Assembly (NCBI RefSeq): GCF_031581265.1
Contig: NZ_JAVLBQ010000033.1
Location: 1-33,968, forward strand
Length of the DNA: 33,968 bases
Direction: 5' to 3'
Source: Gracilimonas sp031581265
GTDB lineage: Bacteria; Bacteroidota; Rhodothermia; Balneolales; Balneolaceae
How positions within the stretch are numbered: position 1 is the first letter of the stretch; every line of letters starts with the position of its first letter. A program made the position numbers and the translations under genes. Positions 33,815 through 33,968 of the stretch are shown piece by piece. The notes under the pieces are model-generated. The model made no database searches, was not told where the DNA came from, and saw only the letters and a program-made list of their open reading frames with translations.

Positions 33815-33968
33815 AAGGGAAGCCTGTGGCCTGATTAGTATAGCTCGGCTAAACACGTTACCGTGCGTACACCTGCTACCTATCTACCTGGTCGTCTTCC
33901 AGGAGGCTCTTAGGGAATACTTATCTTGGAGCGTGCTTCGCGCTTAGATGCATTCAGCGGCTTATCAC
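33815..33968 (-). rRNA. rrl: 23S ribosomal RNA, 3' end (rest outside the window)
   Basis: The minus strand reads the last part of domain VI: GTGATAAGCCGCTGAATGCA at the window edge, then GATAAGTATTCCC, GGAAGACGACCAGGTAGATA, GGTAGCAGGTGTACGC, GTGTTTAGCCGAGCTATACT and AATCAGGCCACAGGCTTCCC. These match the conserved 3' end pattern (GCTGAA.GCATCTAAG, ...AAGACGAC...GTTGATAG..., ...GAGCTAA...ACTAAT...). Only about 154 bases are in view. The exact 3' end is estimated from alignment to the usual ACTAAT...GGCTT ending and may be off by several bases. Confidence 0.96.

Noticed and set aside
1..33968. CRISPR array, riboswitch or transposase/insertion sequence
   Set aside because: No regularly spaced repeats, no recognisable riboswitch core and no transposase frame were seen on either strand.

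Overview
The window suggests a member of the Bacteroidota/Balneolota side of the tree (Balneola/Gracilimonas-like). This is inferred from the style of the proteins: a PorZ-like beta-propeller with a C-terminal sorting-type domain, a BatA-like membrane protein, DUF4199 and DUF2007 proteins, weak or absent Shine-Dalgarno sequences, and frequent TTG/GTG starts. No database comparison was possible.

Left edge (1 to about 3106) is the integrase end of an integrated element. On the minus strand it carries a P4-type tyrosine integrase, an unrecognised 236-237 aa cargo protein, an AlpA-like HTH protein, a small cysteine-rich protein, and the N-terminal part of a phage-type replication protein that runs off the window. 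The element stops in a tRNA-Leu(UAA) gene, of which only the 3' part remains here, followed by that tRNA's terminator. Eleven-base repeats upstream of the integrase look like arm-type binding sites. About 500 bp without a convincing gene follow.

3714-6703 (plus) holds a single-domain response regulator with an unusual Lys at the switch Thr position, then a sensor histidine kinase overlapping an OmpR-type regulator. 6710-7273 (minus) is an FMN reductase.

7390-16365 (minus) is a tight run: BatA-like protein, membrane protein, HflX GTPase, CBS/ACT protein, a large periplasmic TPR protein and AroA (transcription order), with overlaps or very short gaps. Divergent from it is an 880 aa lipoprotein with a C-terminal propeller (16473-19115).

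19124-27804 (minus) holds envelope and lipid genes. In transcription order these are a polyprenyl-phosphate sugar transferase, a polyprenol-phosphate mannosyltransferase-like GT2, AccA, a hotdog thioesterase, DUF2085, DUF4199, a CPBP protease, DUF2007, CdsA, a dipeptide epimerase and a TIGR01777 epimerase-like protein. Tgt (27896-29023, plus) diverges from the sugar transferase.

29020-33414 (minus) encodes a fusion of a GT2 glycosyltransferase to a catalytically degenerate sugar-transferase module, preceded by the PorZ-like protein. The right edge is the end of an rRNA operon on the minus strand: 23S 3' end, spacer hairpin, 5S rRNA and terminator.

Most of the window is ordinary core genome. 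The less ordinary items are the element junction at the left, the GT2/pseudo-sugar-transferase fusion, the Tgt lacking two zinc cysteines, and the response regulator with the altered switch residue.
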